Positions 55,333-64,000 of a DNA stretch of 64,000 bases are shown piece after piece (the first letter of the stretch is position 1; each line of letters begins with the position of its first letter). The position numbers and the translations under genes were made by a program. The notes under the pieces were generated by a model, which was not told the DNA's origin, made no database searches, and was given only the letters and a program-made list of their open reading frames with translations. The DNA comes from Bacillus sp. WMMC1349 (GTDB lineage: Bacteria; Bacillota; Bacilli; Bacillales; Bacillaceae), in contig NZ_JABJUQ010000007.1 in the NCBI RefSeq assembly GCF_013155385.1, forward strand, positions 3,967,170 through 4,031,169. The letters are read 5' to 3'.

Positions 55333-57894
55333 ATGGTGCAGCTGATAAAAAATTATGATCAAACGCGAAACTCCCGTCATCAAGCACAATTAAAATCAGA
55401 TATGCAAAGTATTGAAAATACCTTAAATGATCACGAGTATCATTTGAAAAGTCATGAATTATCTAAAACAGCCCATACATCAAAACAAGTCGATCACGGC
55501 GGTTTTTCTGTGTCTTCGGTTTTAGAAGGATTAAAGAACAGAATACGAAATTTAATATTAAATACCGATGGGACGAACGTTAAAGAGGTAGTCGATTCGA
55601 GAGTTACAGCTGATGGCGAGGTATTTCCCTTGCTTAAAGAGCGATTAGATACGGAGTATGGTAAGCTACTACAAAAAATCAAACGTAATGTAAATGTTGA
55701 CGATTTCGGTGCTGATCCGACCGGTATAAAAGATAGTACAGAAGCATTTCAAAAAGCGATTGGTACCGGTAAAGTACGTCTGAACCTATCAGCCGGTACC
55801 TATATTGTAAAAGGCGTCAAACTTCCGTCTTGGACGTACATGGTCGGTCAAGGCATCGGTGTTACTACGCTGAAACTGCACGAAGATACGCCAGCTAGTG
55901 AGTGGGTGGTCACGAACGCGGATCATGTAAAGGGAAACCGAAATATCGTTGTAGAAGGAATGTCGCTTGATTGGAATTCGGAGCGCCAGGGCGGTGTAAG
56001 TGCAACCGGTGGAATACATTCGAGCTGTCTTACCTTTGCCAATGTTACATTCGGGATTGCGCGAGAAGTAGAAGGCATTAATCCGGGGTTACATTGTTTT
56101 GATGCCTCTGCACCAAGCTATAATATTGCGGATGTTGATTATACAAAAAGTGGATGCCGGTATATCTGGTTTGATCGATGCGTCGGTTCGGGGTATGGAG
56201 ATGACGGAGTAACAACGCACTATAGTGAGTATGTTTTTATCACACAATGTGTGATGACCAATCCTAGTGGAAAGGCCCATCCAGTTGGAGAGGCAAATTC
56301 GAACGGTGTCGAGGTAGATGACGGGTCTAAAAACGTTTGGGTTATTGATTGTTATACGTCAGGGAATGTTCGTGGTGTTGAAGTGAAAGCACATCCGGAA
56401 TGGCCGGCGCCTTCTAACGTCCACATTACAGGTTGTGAATCATTTCGAGATGTTCGCGCGTTTGATCTTCGTCACATTGGACATCACTTAGCAAACGAAC
56501 CATGGAGCGAAACAGCTCGAGATGTTACGTTAGTCAATTGTACAGCGCGTGAACCAGTATTTAATGATCTATGTGTGGGACTAGATCCACGAGCGCTTGT
56601 CGTTTCAGCTTATCAACATGTCATGATTTCAAACTTCCGTGCGATTGGCGATCCTACGTATAACTATAAAGGGACAACAATCATCGCTTTTCAATATAAG
56701 AGTCGAAAGATTAATGTTAACGGATTACAAATGCATGGTTTCGCAAAAGCTGGTACAGATATTCATGTGATCGGAGGCGATCAACGAACGGATGATGTTC
56801 ATATCTCAAACTTTGCAATCCATGATTCGGCAAAAGTCGGTATTAGCTTAGGCGGTGGGGTATATTACGTTAATTTAATGAATGGTATCACACATACAAA
56901 AGGTGGGATAGCCGGTGTAACAGCGCCAAACAACCAAGCAAATATTGTTTCGGTGCGTGCTGTTGGATATACTGATGCGGCTGTGATCGCAGGTGAACGT
57001 TACCCCTTTGTTCCAAACAATATCAAGGGCGGTTTTAGAGCTGCATCAAGTTCTGGTTCTCCTTTGTCAGATACTAGCGCAATTATCGGCTCTACTGGTG
57101 GTGGCAAAGCTAAAGGTGACGCTAATGTATTGATCGGAACACGGGGAGGTTCCACAACAGAAGGCTCTCGGTCTGTTGTCATGGGTTCAAATAATTCCCA
57201 TGTGAAAGGCAAAGATTTAGTTTCGGCTATGGTTCTCGGTTCTGTCAATGTCATAAACGACAAGAGTTATACCACAGTGTGGGGGTTCGGAAGTGAGCCA
57301 TCAACGGCTAATAAACGAGTCGAAGTGAATGCAGAGGCTGGATCGGTACGAGGTACGGGAGCCGTCCAGAGCGTTTCAGACCTAAAGGACCTTGCGGAAT
57401 ACTTCGAATCTAAAGACGGAAACAAAATTGAATCTGGCTATCTGGTGACATTGGATGGCGATAAAATTCGAAAAGCGCAAACAGGTGAAAAAGTTCTCGG
57501 TGTTATTTCTGAAACTGCCGGCGTTATCATGGGTGGTGCAGCGTTTTACTGGAATGACCGATATCTTAGAAACGAGTTCGGTGGTTTGATCTATGAAACA
57601 ATGATTAAAGATGGCTGTGAATATAAGATCCCGAAAGAAAACCCAGATTATGATCCTAAGATTGAATACACACCAAGAGAAGATCGCGATGAATGGCATG
57701 TAGTCGGTTTAATCGGTCAGGTGTTTGTTAGAATTGATGAAACAGTAAAAACCGGTGATTTCATTGTACCTAACGATGGAATAGGTACAAAATCGGATAA
57801 AGGTAAAGGTCTTTATGTCATGCGAATCCGCAAAGACTTTAATAAAGATCAGGGTTACGGTGTGGCAAAAGTCTTTATTCATCCAGGAATATAA
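55333..57894 (+). CDS. Tail spike with pectate-lyase-like beta-helix and G2-type autoprocessing domain
   Basis: 853 residues from ATG 55333 (RBS AAGGAG). The N-terminal 110 residues attach to the tail. A pectate-lyase-3 beta-helix starts near residue 118 (NVDDFGADPTGIKDSTEAFQ) and runs to about 560. An LbH-like stretch (about 570-660) and a C-terminal peptidase G2 intramolecular chaperone (from about 665: ESGYLVTLDGDKIRKAQTGE) follow. The spike should bind or cleave surface glycopolymers such as teichoic acid. Confidence 0.88.
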   Translation: MVQLIKNYDQTRNSRHQAQLKSDMQSIENTLNDHEYHLKSHELSKTAHTSKQVDHGGFSVSSVLEGLKNRIRNLILNTDGTNVKEVVDSRVTADGEVFPLLKERLDTEYGKLLQKIKRNVNVDDFGADPTGIKDSTEAFQKAIGTGKVRLNLSAGTYIVKGVKLPSWTYMVGQGIGVTTLKLHEDTPASEWVVTNADHVKGNRNIVVEGMSLDWNSERQGGVSATGGIHSSCLTFANVTFGIAREVEGINPGLHCFDASAPSYNIADVDYTKSGCRYIWFDRCVGSGYGDDGVTTHYSEYVFITQCVMTNPSGKAHPVGEANSNGVEVDDGSKNVWVIDCYTSGNVRGVEVKAHPEWPAPSNVHITGCESFRDVRAFDLRHIGHHLANEPWSETARDVTLVNCTAREPVFNDLCVGLDPRALVVSAYQHVMISNFRAIGDPTYNYKGTTIIAFQYKSRKINVNGLQMHGFAKAGTDIHVIGGDQRTDDVHISNFAIHDSAKVGISLGGGVYYVNLMNGITHTKGGIAGVTAPNNQANIVSVRAVGYTDAAVIAGERYPFVPNNIKGGFRAASSSGSPLSDTSAIIGSTGGGKAKGDANVLIGTRGGSTTEGSRSVVMGSNNSHVKGKDLVSAMVLGSVNVINDKSYTTVWGFGSEPSTANKRVEVNAEAGSVRGTGAVQSVSDLKDLAEYFESKDGNKIESGYLVTLDGDKIRKAQTGEKVLGVISETAGVIMGGAAFYWNDRYLRNEFGGLIYETMIKDGCEYKIPKENPDYDPKIEYTPREDRDEWHVVGLIGQVFVRIDETVKTGDFIVPNDGIGTKSDKGKGLYVMRIRKDFNKDQGYGVAKVFIHPGI

Positions 57895-57907
57895 CGGAGG
57901 TGGTTAA

Positions 57908-59275
57908 ATGATATATAAAGACTCCGGCATTCAGTTCGATGTAAACGCACAAGTCAAACGCAATATATCAACTAGTATTCAATACAGTACACAAGACACT
58001 GGGACGGCAAAAATAACCTTTAAACTATTGAAAGACGGTGTACCATTGCCCATATCAAACGCGACTCACGGAAAACTGTTTATGAAGTTCGCGGACGGTA
58101 GTCACTTTTATGTTCATACGGAAGTCGGAGACGCTCTTACAGGCGTTATTTTTTATGTCTTGACTTCGGAACAAATGAAGCATTTTGGGACAGTGCAGGC
58201 TGAACTTTATGTCAATTATGATAACGGTCAGAAAATGAGTATTCACAAGTTTTCTTTTAAGATTGATCAAGCTCTTGTGGATGCGGATATTGTCCCGATG
58301 GCAGAATATTATATCGAAGATTTTGAGACGCTCAAAACCCTTGTTCAAGAAAAGGCAGCACATGCAGACAACATATTAGACGAACTTCAAAAGAAGTTTG
58401 CAGAACTGAATAACGTTGAAACAAAAGACGGAGCGCAAGCAAAAGCAAACAAGGCAGAAGCAAACGCAAAACATTATACGGATCAGCATGTAGCGAATAA
58501 GGAAAATCCACACGCAGTTACAAAAGAACAGATTGGATTATCTAATGTCGAAAATATGAAGCAAGCATCGAAGATTGATTTTGATACACACAATGAAGAT
58601 TCTACTCGGCATATTACGCCTGAGGAACGAATGAAGTGGAATGATGGTCAATTAACTAAAATATCTAATGACACTGGGGGCGTGTTGGTATCCATAGGAG
58701 ATACGGATGATCTCTATTTGAAAATAGTTCAGTCCGGCAAACGATTCGGAACTTTTTATTGTTCTGGGAAAGCCAAAAACTCGCCGAGTCCTCACTCGTC
58801 AAGAGGGCTTTTTCATATGACCGGAACGGATGAAAAGGGACTAGGTACGTACGGGTATGTCATAGCGCTTGATTGGAAAAACAACCTTTATACGAATTAT
58901 ATTGATCAAACGGAAGGCTGGCAGGGGTGGCAACGGTCTTTATCATCGTCAGACTTATCGCCGGAATGGAATGCGGCTACACTGATCAATGGGGCAAAGC
59001 AAGATTCAGCGTTCCCGTTACAATTCTCCGTCAATAATAACGTTTTATGGTTACGTGGCTCTTTCAGTTCCTTACCGGCTATCGGAACCATTGTCGCAAA
59101 GTTCACAATTAAGCTCTCTAGGCTTGTTGATTTTGTTGTACCTACAATTGGATCTTACGGAATCGCTCGTTTTTCTTTAACCACTGATGGGGAGCTGAGA
59201 TATGACGGCATCATGGCGAATGATAATGCAAGTGTTACGAGAGTCTCTTTTAATGTCGGAATTCCGTTATGGTAA
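57908..59275 (+). CDS. BppU-like baseplate/receptor-binding protein
   Basis: 455 residues. Residues 1-140 match the BppU N-terminal domain (DVNAQVKRNISTSIQYSTQD, GTAKITFKLLKDG). A coiled linker, NPHAVTKEQIGLSNVENMKQ repeats and a beta-rich tip (residues 255-455) follow. Likely a host-recognition fibre that works with the spike. RBS GGAGGTGG. Confidence 0.85.
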   Translation: MIYKDSGIQFDVNAQVKRNISTSIQYSTQDTGTAKITFKLLKDGVPLPISNATHGKLFMKFADGSHFYVHTEVGDALTGVIFYVLTSEQMKHFGTVQAELYVNYDNGQKMSIHKFSFKIDQALVDADIVPMAEYYIEDFETLKTLVQEKAAHADNILDELQKKFAELNNVETKDGAQAKANKAEANAKHYTDQHVANKENPHAVTKEQIGLSNVENMKQASKIDFDTHNEDSTRHITPEERMKWNDGQLTKISNDTGGVLVSIGDTDDLYLKIVQSGKRFGTFYCSGKAKNSPSPHSSRGLFHMTGTDEKGLGTYGYVIALDWKNNLYTNYIDQTEGWQGWQRSLSSSDLSPEWNAATLINGAKQDSAFPLQFSVNNNVLWLRGSFSSLPAIGTIVAKFTIKLSRLVDFVVPTIGSYGIARFSLTTDGELRYDGIMANDNASVTRVSFNVGIPLW

Positions 59276-59289
59276 GGGGAGGGAAAAAT

Positions 59290-59739
59290 ATGCACGTTCT
59301 TTATTATGATGCAAACTTTAAATATGCTGGTGAAGATGATGTTGAGATAAATGGTGATACATTACCGCCTAATAGTACGACAGTGCTAATCCCTGAAGGG
59401 CTATACGATCCTAAATACCAGCTAGAGAAGGGTGTGGTGTGGGTTGAATCGGCTACACAAGAGTATATTGATAGCGTGAAGCCTTCTCCGCCTGAACCTA
59501 GTGCAACCGAGATTTTGAGGAAACAGGTTGCTCATCTATACTATATGATCTCGATAGAAGGATCAGAAAAGACGGCAGATTGGTTCACATATATGAAAGG
59601 CTTTTATAAAGACGGTCTGTGGACGAAGAAACAAATTCATGATGGAGTAGGTGCCAGAAGGATTACACCGAAACAATATGAAGAAATCACTGGAGAACCT
59701 TACGATTCCAATAAGCCTCCTAGCAACAAGACAGAATAA
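59290..59739 (+). CDS. Small tail protein with XkdX-like C-terminus
   Basis: 149 residues from ATG 59290 behind GGGGAGGG. The N-terminal part (YYDANFKYAGEDDVEING) is beta-rich. The C-terminal part (WFTYMKGFYKDGLWTKKQIH, RRITPKQYEEITGEPY) matches the XkdX pattern, a short protein that usually follows fibre genes. Confidence 0.75.
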   Translation: MHVLYYDANFKYAGEDDVEINGDTLPPNSTTVLIPEGLYDPKYQLEKGVVWVESATQEYIDSVKPSPPEPSATEILRKQVAHLYYMISIEGSEKTADWFTYMKGFYKDGLWTKKQIHDGVGARRITPKQYEEITGEPYDSNKPPSNKTE

Positions 59740-59748
59740 CAGAACTAT

Positions 59749-59771
59749 AAAAGAGCCGATTGGGCTTTTTT
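59749..59771 (+). terminator. Terminator before the lysis genes
   Basis: AAAAGAGCC (59749-59757) pairs with GGCTTTTTT (59763-59771), one G.T, over a 5-nt loop. Confidence 0.8.
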
Positions 59772-59797
59772 ATTTTGCCTTAAAGGAGGTGAAGCCT

Positions 59798-60010
59798 TTG
59801 GAGATGGATTTAACTCAATATTTAATGACACAAGGACCCTTTGCGGTTCTTTTTTGTTGGATATTGTTTTATGTATTAAATACAACAAAAGAAAGGGAAA
59901 ACAAGCTTAATTCACAGATTGATGCACAAAATGAAGTGCTAGCCAAATTCAGTGAGAAATATGATGTTGTGATTGATAAGTTGGATCAAATTGAAAAAAA
60001 TCTAAAATAG
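59798..60010 (+). CDS. bhlA: Holin-like protein BhlA
   Basis: 70 residues from TTG 59798, chosen because AAAGGAGGTG lies 9 bases upstream and gives the known BhlA length. MEMDLTQYLMTQGPFAVLFC, one membrane helix, then a charged coiled coil ending DKLDQIEKNLK. BhlA works with a second holin in SPbeta-like lysis cassettes. Confidence 0.92.
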   Translation: MEMDLTQYLMTQGPFAVLFCWILFYVLNTTKERENKLNSQIDAQNEVLAKFSEKYDVVIDKLDQIEKNLK

Positions 60011-60022
60011 GAGTGAAGAAAA

Positions 60023-60286
60023 ATGAAAAATTTTGATAAAGGTACAGTCGTTCGGACGGTGCTTCTTTTTATTGCACTTATTAACCAGACTTTGATGATG
60101 TTCGGAAAGGGTGCATTGCCGATTAGTGAGGACCAAGTAAACACACTGGCAGATACTTTGTATTTGGTGGGTTCCACAGTGTTTACGATCATTACTTCAA
60201 TCGTCGCATGGTATAAAAACAACTATGTCACAGAGAAAGGGAAGAAACAAAAAGAAGTGTTAAAACAAAATGGATTAACAAAATGA
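60023..60286 (+). CDS. bhlB: Holin, phi LC3 / BhlB family
   Basis: 87 residues with two membrane helices ([40 protein letters not shown]) and a basic tail ([11 protein letters not shown]). Forms the membrane lesion that lets endolysin through. Follows bhlA by 12 bases. Confidence 0.92.
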   Translation: MKNFDKGTVVRTVLLFIALINQTLMMFGKGALPISEDQVNTLADTLYLVGSTVFTIITSIVAWYKNNYVTEKGKKQKEVLKQNGLTK

Positions 60287-60347
60287 GAGGGCTACCGGTT
60301 GGCAGTCTCTTTTAATTGTCAAAAATAAAAAATAGAGGTGTTTTACA

Positions 60348-61263
60348 ATGGCAGTTTCTTTACAAACATTGATCGATCGTTCTATTCGAAATATGGGTCT
60401 GGTATTCACCCCGTAGTGAAAGAAACAGCAATCGAAGTCGTCAAAAGGGCATATAAAGAGAACATTTATGTGCAGATGACATCTGGCTATCGTTCTTTTG
60501 CGGAACAAAATAAGCTGTATGCGAAAGGACGTACTGCATCAGGGAAGATTGTGACTAATGCTAAAGCCGGACAGTCTAACCACAATTACGGTTTAGCAGT
60601 CGATTATGTTCTATATCTTCAGATGGCAAAACAGCGATCTGGACGGTCAATTCTAAGTGGAAAAGAGTCGCTCAAATTGCAAAGGCTTTAGGATTTGCGT
60701 GGGGAGGGGACTGGAAAAGCTTTAAAGATTACCCACATTTAGAAATGATGGGCGGTTTAACTTTGAGCCAATTACAAGCTGGTAAACGTCCAGTCCTCGT
60801 ATCAAAAGTAAACAACGCAACACCTGCGGTTCCTAAACCAACTAAAAAGCAGTCGTCAAAGAAATCATCTTCCAGTGGTGGTCGTGCGATTGTTAGAACG
60901 ATTCAGAGTACGTTAATAAACGCTATAAGTTAATATTAATTACGTATAAGGTTATCAAAGTCGTAATACTACTCTTATTACTTCCAGACCGAATTAAATA
61001 AGCAATTTCATGCCGGTCTTGTCGTAGATGGGGAGTGGGGACCGAAAACTCGTGCGGCTGTCGTAAATGTCCGTAAGGGAGCAAAAGGAAATATCACTTG
61101 GATTCTTCAAGTGTTGTTGATCTGTAAGGGATATGATGTGAATGGTCTGGATTCTATCTTTGGTCATGGACTTGAGAAGGCTGTGAGAGCTTTTCAAAAG
61201 GTGAATGGTCTGGCTGTGGATGGGATTGTTGGGAGAGCTACTTGGACAAGGTTGTTTGTATGA
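60348..61263 (+). pseudogene. Endolysin (CwlK-like L-Ala-D-Glu peptidase), broken by multiple frameshifts
   Basis: The natural start is ATG 60348 (MAVSLQTLIDRSIRNMG), behind AGAGGTG. One base is missing near 60392, where SGIHPVVKETAIEVVKRAY continues in another frame. A second shift near 60614 moves to SSDGKTAIWTVNSKWKRVAQ. A third damaged stretch (about 60905-60984) carries stops. The C-terminal peptidoglycan-binding domain (61263 stop) is again open. Peptidase motifs SNHNYGLAVDY and DYPHLEM survive but in different frames. As sequenced it cannot make a full enzyme. Confidence 0.85.
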
Positions 61264-61304
61264 ACATATTTTAGGCTGGGTGTTGAGTTTTTAATTACTA
61301 ATAA

Positions 61305-61352
61305 GGTAAAAGGTGATGAATTTACAAAATTGTCACAACATCACCTTTTACC
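61305..61352. terminator. Convergent terminator between lysis and LXG operons
   Basis: GGTAAAAGGTGATG (61305-61318) and CATCACCTTTTACC (61339-61352) form a perfect 14-bp stem with a 20-nt loop, between genes pointing at each other. Confidence 0.65.
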
Positions 61353-61359
61353 CCCATTT

Positions 61360-61764
61360 TTATGGCTTCAAACTAAGAATATATTCAATTCGTGATTTTG
61401 CACCAAAGCTTGATTCTATAACCTTATAATCTTTACTTCCCATTAATTGTTTACATTTATTTATATCTTGCAGTAATTGATCTATATCTTCTGTATTAGC
61501 TTCAACTTTAAATTCGTTACTTTTAATATAATAATCTAATTTTTCATATATAAAATCAGGTATTTCTTTTAATTTAAAACACTCTATTGCAACACAAATA
61601 TAATATGCAGTCTTTGTGAAAATATTATAGTTTAGCTCTCTCCAATCTTCTTCAAATACTTTTGCTGCAGATTGAGGTGCTGTAAAACCATCATCCTCTA
61701 CATATTCTTCAAAACTAAATACAACGGAATCTTTGATGCTTTCATAATCAACATTATTATTCAT
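61360..61764 (-). CDS. Putative immunity protein for the LXG toxin
   Basis: 134 residues, acidic and soluble, mostly helical (SFEEYVEDDGFTAPQSAAKV, YYICVAIECFKLKEIPDFIY). It lies 30 bases downstream of the toxin with RBS GGGGAGG on the same strand, the standard place for a polymorphic-toxin antidote. I do not recognise the immunity family. Confidence 0.7.
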   Translation of the reverse strand: MNNNVDYESIKDSVVFSFEEYVEDDGFTAPQSAAKVFEEDWRELNYNIFTKTAYYICVAIECFKLKEIPDFIYEKLDYYIKSNEFKVEANTEDIDQLLQDINKCKQLMGSKDYKVIESSFGAKSRIEYILSLKP

Positions 61765-62439
61765 ATCACAAACCTCCCCTTAAATTCTGTACTCCTATGG
61801 AGTTACTGTATTATTTGAAAATACATTTAACTTTATATTAGGATACTTTGCTCTGAATTCTAATATAATATTTGTACAACTTTGACAAGTATCTAACTCT
61901 GAGAAAAGATTAATTTCTCCTTTAATATTTGGGTCTTTTATTTTAGATGCAATGTCTTCAAGAATCTTCGCTTCTGTATCATTATATCTCGGAAACTGAT
62001 CTACTACATAATTTTTGAAGATACGCTCACTATCTGTCGGTGTATATGAAAAATCCATAACATCCGTTCCTAAATTATCCACAGAATGAATTTGACTATG
62101 AGCAGTAAATTCATTTCTTATACCTGGTATATTAACATCTGCTGTAGCAACATTACCTTTAGTAAGTGACTTTATTTTTCTATCTATTTTTTTCCTCTGT
62201 GTGTTAGATAGATTTAAATATTCATCTGAACTTTTGAATGCTGTTATTGAATCAGATAATTTTGTTCTTACGACGTTAGCCCTATCTTTTAAAGTTTTTC
62301 CAATAAGATTACGAGTACCCTTAGTCCCATTGTCAACATCTTTCCCAGATTCATGCTTCCTCGGCTTAGAAGACTCATGAGGATGCTTACCAGAAACGTT
62401 TTCAGCACCTTTAGTAGACTCGTGATGCTTATCAACCTT

Positions 62440-62690
62440 GTGAACTGGCTCGTGTGATTTTGATTTTGGTTGATGCGGAGTTTTGGGATCTCCGTCACCA
62501 TGCTTGCCTTTTTGAACATTTTTGCCTTCGTGTTTTTCGGTCACTTTTCCAGTGCTTTTGGTTGCTTCTTTATTCTTCTCAACCTTCTGAATTGATTCGT
62601 GTGACTTCGGTTTTGATTTATGTGGAACTTTAGGTTCTCCACCATGGTCACCTTTCGGAGTCTTCTTAATGCCGTCCCCACCATGAGCTT
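62440..62690 (-). repeat. Imperfect repeat linker in the LXG toxin gene
   Basis: The linker encodes two copies of a unit like GEPKVPHKSKPKSHE and GDPKTPHQPKSKSHE, spaced by about 148 bases, with further KHE-rich pieces. It forms a flexible basic stalk between the delivery region and the toxin tip. Confidence 0.6.
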
Positions 62691-62920
62691 TTCCACCTTT
62701 AGGACTTGTAAAATGATCAAACGACTTCTTGATGAACTGAATCATCTCATGTCCAGACTGCCGTAAAGTAAGCGCATGTATAGGAATTCCTTCTGTTACG
62801 AGGATCTCCCGTGCAACTGGGTTAGGTAAGTCTCCTATTTTTATGAGTCCTTTTTTGATTAGTTCTCCAACTTCCTTGAGATCTTTAACGACTCTGTTTC
62901 CTACGACTATTCCAACGTGT

Positions 62921-62981
62921 CCAGCACCTTTGATTCCTTGTTTGATTGCCGTTTTTCCAGCGCCTTTGATTCCTTGTTTGA
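62921..62981 (-). repeat. 36-bp tandem duplication in the LXG toxin gene
   Basis: CCAGC-CCTTTGATTCCTTG occurs at 62921 and 62957 (one internal base differs), coding for KQGIKGAG twice. A recent in-frame duplication in the Gly/Ala-rich part of the toxin. Confidence 0.75.
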
Positions 62982-64000
62982 CTATTGATTTACCCGCAGC
63001 GCTTGCAAATCTTCCAGCTTTCGAAGCAATTGATGCACCCTTTGATGCTGCACCGGCACCACCTGATATAAATGTAGTGACGATATTTAATTTAAGATAT
63101 TCAGCATAATGTGTCCTTGAATACAAATCTCCATGTACAAAGTTTTTATCCCATTTTTCTTTTACTTCATCCCAAGCAGAATTCCAAGCTTTTTTATAGT
63201 CGAATTCTATAATTGAGTTTGCAGTTCTAACTGGATGTAATGCAGAATTTCTTACAAATTTATTTAGTGTTACAACACCTTCAAGAGTTTCCTTAACAAA
63301 ATCATATCTAGCCACTGTTATTCCTTTTGCATAGTCGTATGCAGAGCCTAGATATTTTTTTACCTGCCTCATCTACAGGTGCTAAAACTTCTTTTAGTTT
63401 CTCCTCTCCTGTTTCTATAAGATTTATAACACCATCATCAAAATCGTCTAACTTCTCTGATACATAATCAATAGGATGTTCCCAGAAACTAACATCTTCT
63501 TCTTCAAGGGATTTAACATACTCCTGTTGTTCTGGTGAAAGGTTGTTATAACCAATTTCTTTAGCCATTTTAACATATTCATCAGGGTCAGATACGTTTG
63601 CAAGCTTCTCTTGCAACTCTGCAATTCTGCGGGCTTCTGCTTGCTCTTTTTTCGCATTAATATATGTAGTCGCTTGTTTGTCGGTTTTGATTGCTTCTTT
63701 ATATAACTTATTCGAGTGAAAAGCCTTTTTATCAAAATACATAGGAGAAGCGCTTTTGCCATTACTTGTGGCTTCCATCAATGCTGATAATTTTTTGGAG
63801 ACACTTTCGGCTTCAGCCAATGCTTGTGTGTATTCACCTGTCATAAATTTATCCAAATCGTCTACTGCATCAATTGCATTTTCCCGAGTTGTTTGTGCTT
63901 TTGACATCTCTACTGTGTAATTGTGGTCAGTCCCCTTATCCAGATCAACGATGTCGCTCACTCGGTCTATGATCCGATCCATGCTACTCTTGAGAGAGTC

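Larger units (their letters stand above)
61795..64000 (-). pseudogene. LXG-domain polymorphic toxin with deaminase-like C-terminus, frameshifted and cut by the window edge
   Basis: The gene enters at 64000 in frame (DSLKSSMDRIIDRVSDIVDL). The helical LXG segment runs to about 63360, where a run of seven T (63355-63361, A on the coding strand) shifts the frame by one. Removing one base restores VDEAGKKYLGSAYDYAKGIT. Then come a hydrophobic Gly/Ala/Lys-rich region, a K/H/G-rich repeat linker, and a toxin tip with DTEAKILEDIA and DTCQSCTNIILEF, a deaminase-like Glu plus CxxC zinc site. LXG proteins are secreted by the Bacillus type VII system and kill competitors. Confidence 0.78.

Noticed and set aside
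62440..62690. CRISPR-like spacing of repeats
   Set aside because: The repeats are imperfect, in frame and encode a K/H/G-rich protein linker; no spacers of constant size.
62843..63109. 88-codon plus-strand Pro/Ala-rich ORF
   Set aside because: Antisense to the Gly/Ala/Lys-rich region of the LXG toxin; its composition is simply the complement.

Overview
This is a Bacillus chromosome segment. Positions 1-26451 match, gene for gene, the B. subtilis run from yabJ/ridA through spoVG, glmU, prs, ctc, pth, fin, mfd, spoVT, yabMNOPQ, divIC, yabR, two tRNAs, spoIIE, yabS, yabT, tilS, hprT, ftsH, coaX and hslO to cysK. The proteins resemble but are not identical to those of B. subtilis, and no yacD gene lies between hslO and cysK, so a relative such as the B. 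pumilus group fits better than B. subtilis itself. The species cannot be fixed from the sequence alone.

The host region joins cell-wall precursor and PRPP synthesis (glmU, prs), translation quality control (ctc, pth, rqcP, tilS, tRNA-Met, tRNA-Glu), transcription-coupled repair (mfd), division (divIC) and much of the sporulation programme (spoVG, fin, spoVT, yabP, yabQ, spoIIE, yabS, yabT). Plausible promoters for SigH, SigB, SigG, SigE and SigF are visible, and spoIIE has the SigA promoter with the long 21-bp spacer known from Spo0A-activated genes.

From 26448 to at least 64000 lies an HK97-type siphovirus prophage that abuts and probably enters the 3' end of cysK. Its left edge is a lysogeny module on the minus strand: a large serine integrase and an S24-type repressor, facing a Cro-like gene across a set of CTAACA-AAA-TGTTAG operators. 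The early plus-strand module has an antirepressor, Gam-like, ERF, a replication initiator with internal iterons, a DnaC-like loader, YopX, RusA and SSB, followed by a row of tiny genes and an ArpU-family late regulator. The late module holds HNH, TerS, TerL, portal, ClpP-like protease, capsid, connectors, tail tube, tail chaperones with a -1 frameshift site, tape measure, distal tail protein, glucosaminidase/tail endopeptidase, a beta-helix spike, a BppU-like protein, an XkdX-like protein, and two holin-like proteins. The endolysin that follows is broken by several frameshifts. The window ends in a minus-strand LXG polymorphic-toxin gene with a deaminase-like tip and an adjacent putative immunity gene. 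The right attachment site and host pabB are not reached.

The most unusual stretch is 38489-38943, between arpU and the packaging genes. It contains a promoter-like start, a 34-codon ORF and about 300 bases with several complementary stems, and it ends in a G.U-rich GAAA-loop hairpin with a T-run. It looks like a structured phage RNA of about 400 nt that I do not recognise. Other points of interest are two tandem Spo0A-box sequences before the phage ssb gene, a phage operator inside the cro-like gene, and an LXG toxin whose deaminase motif appears to be DTE...CxxC.
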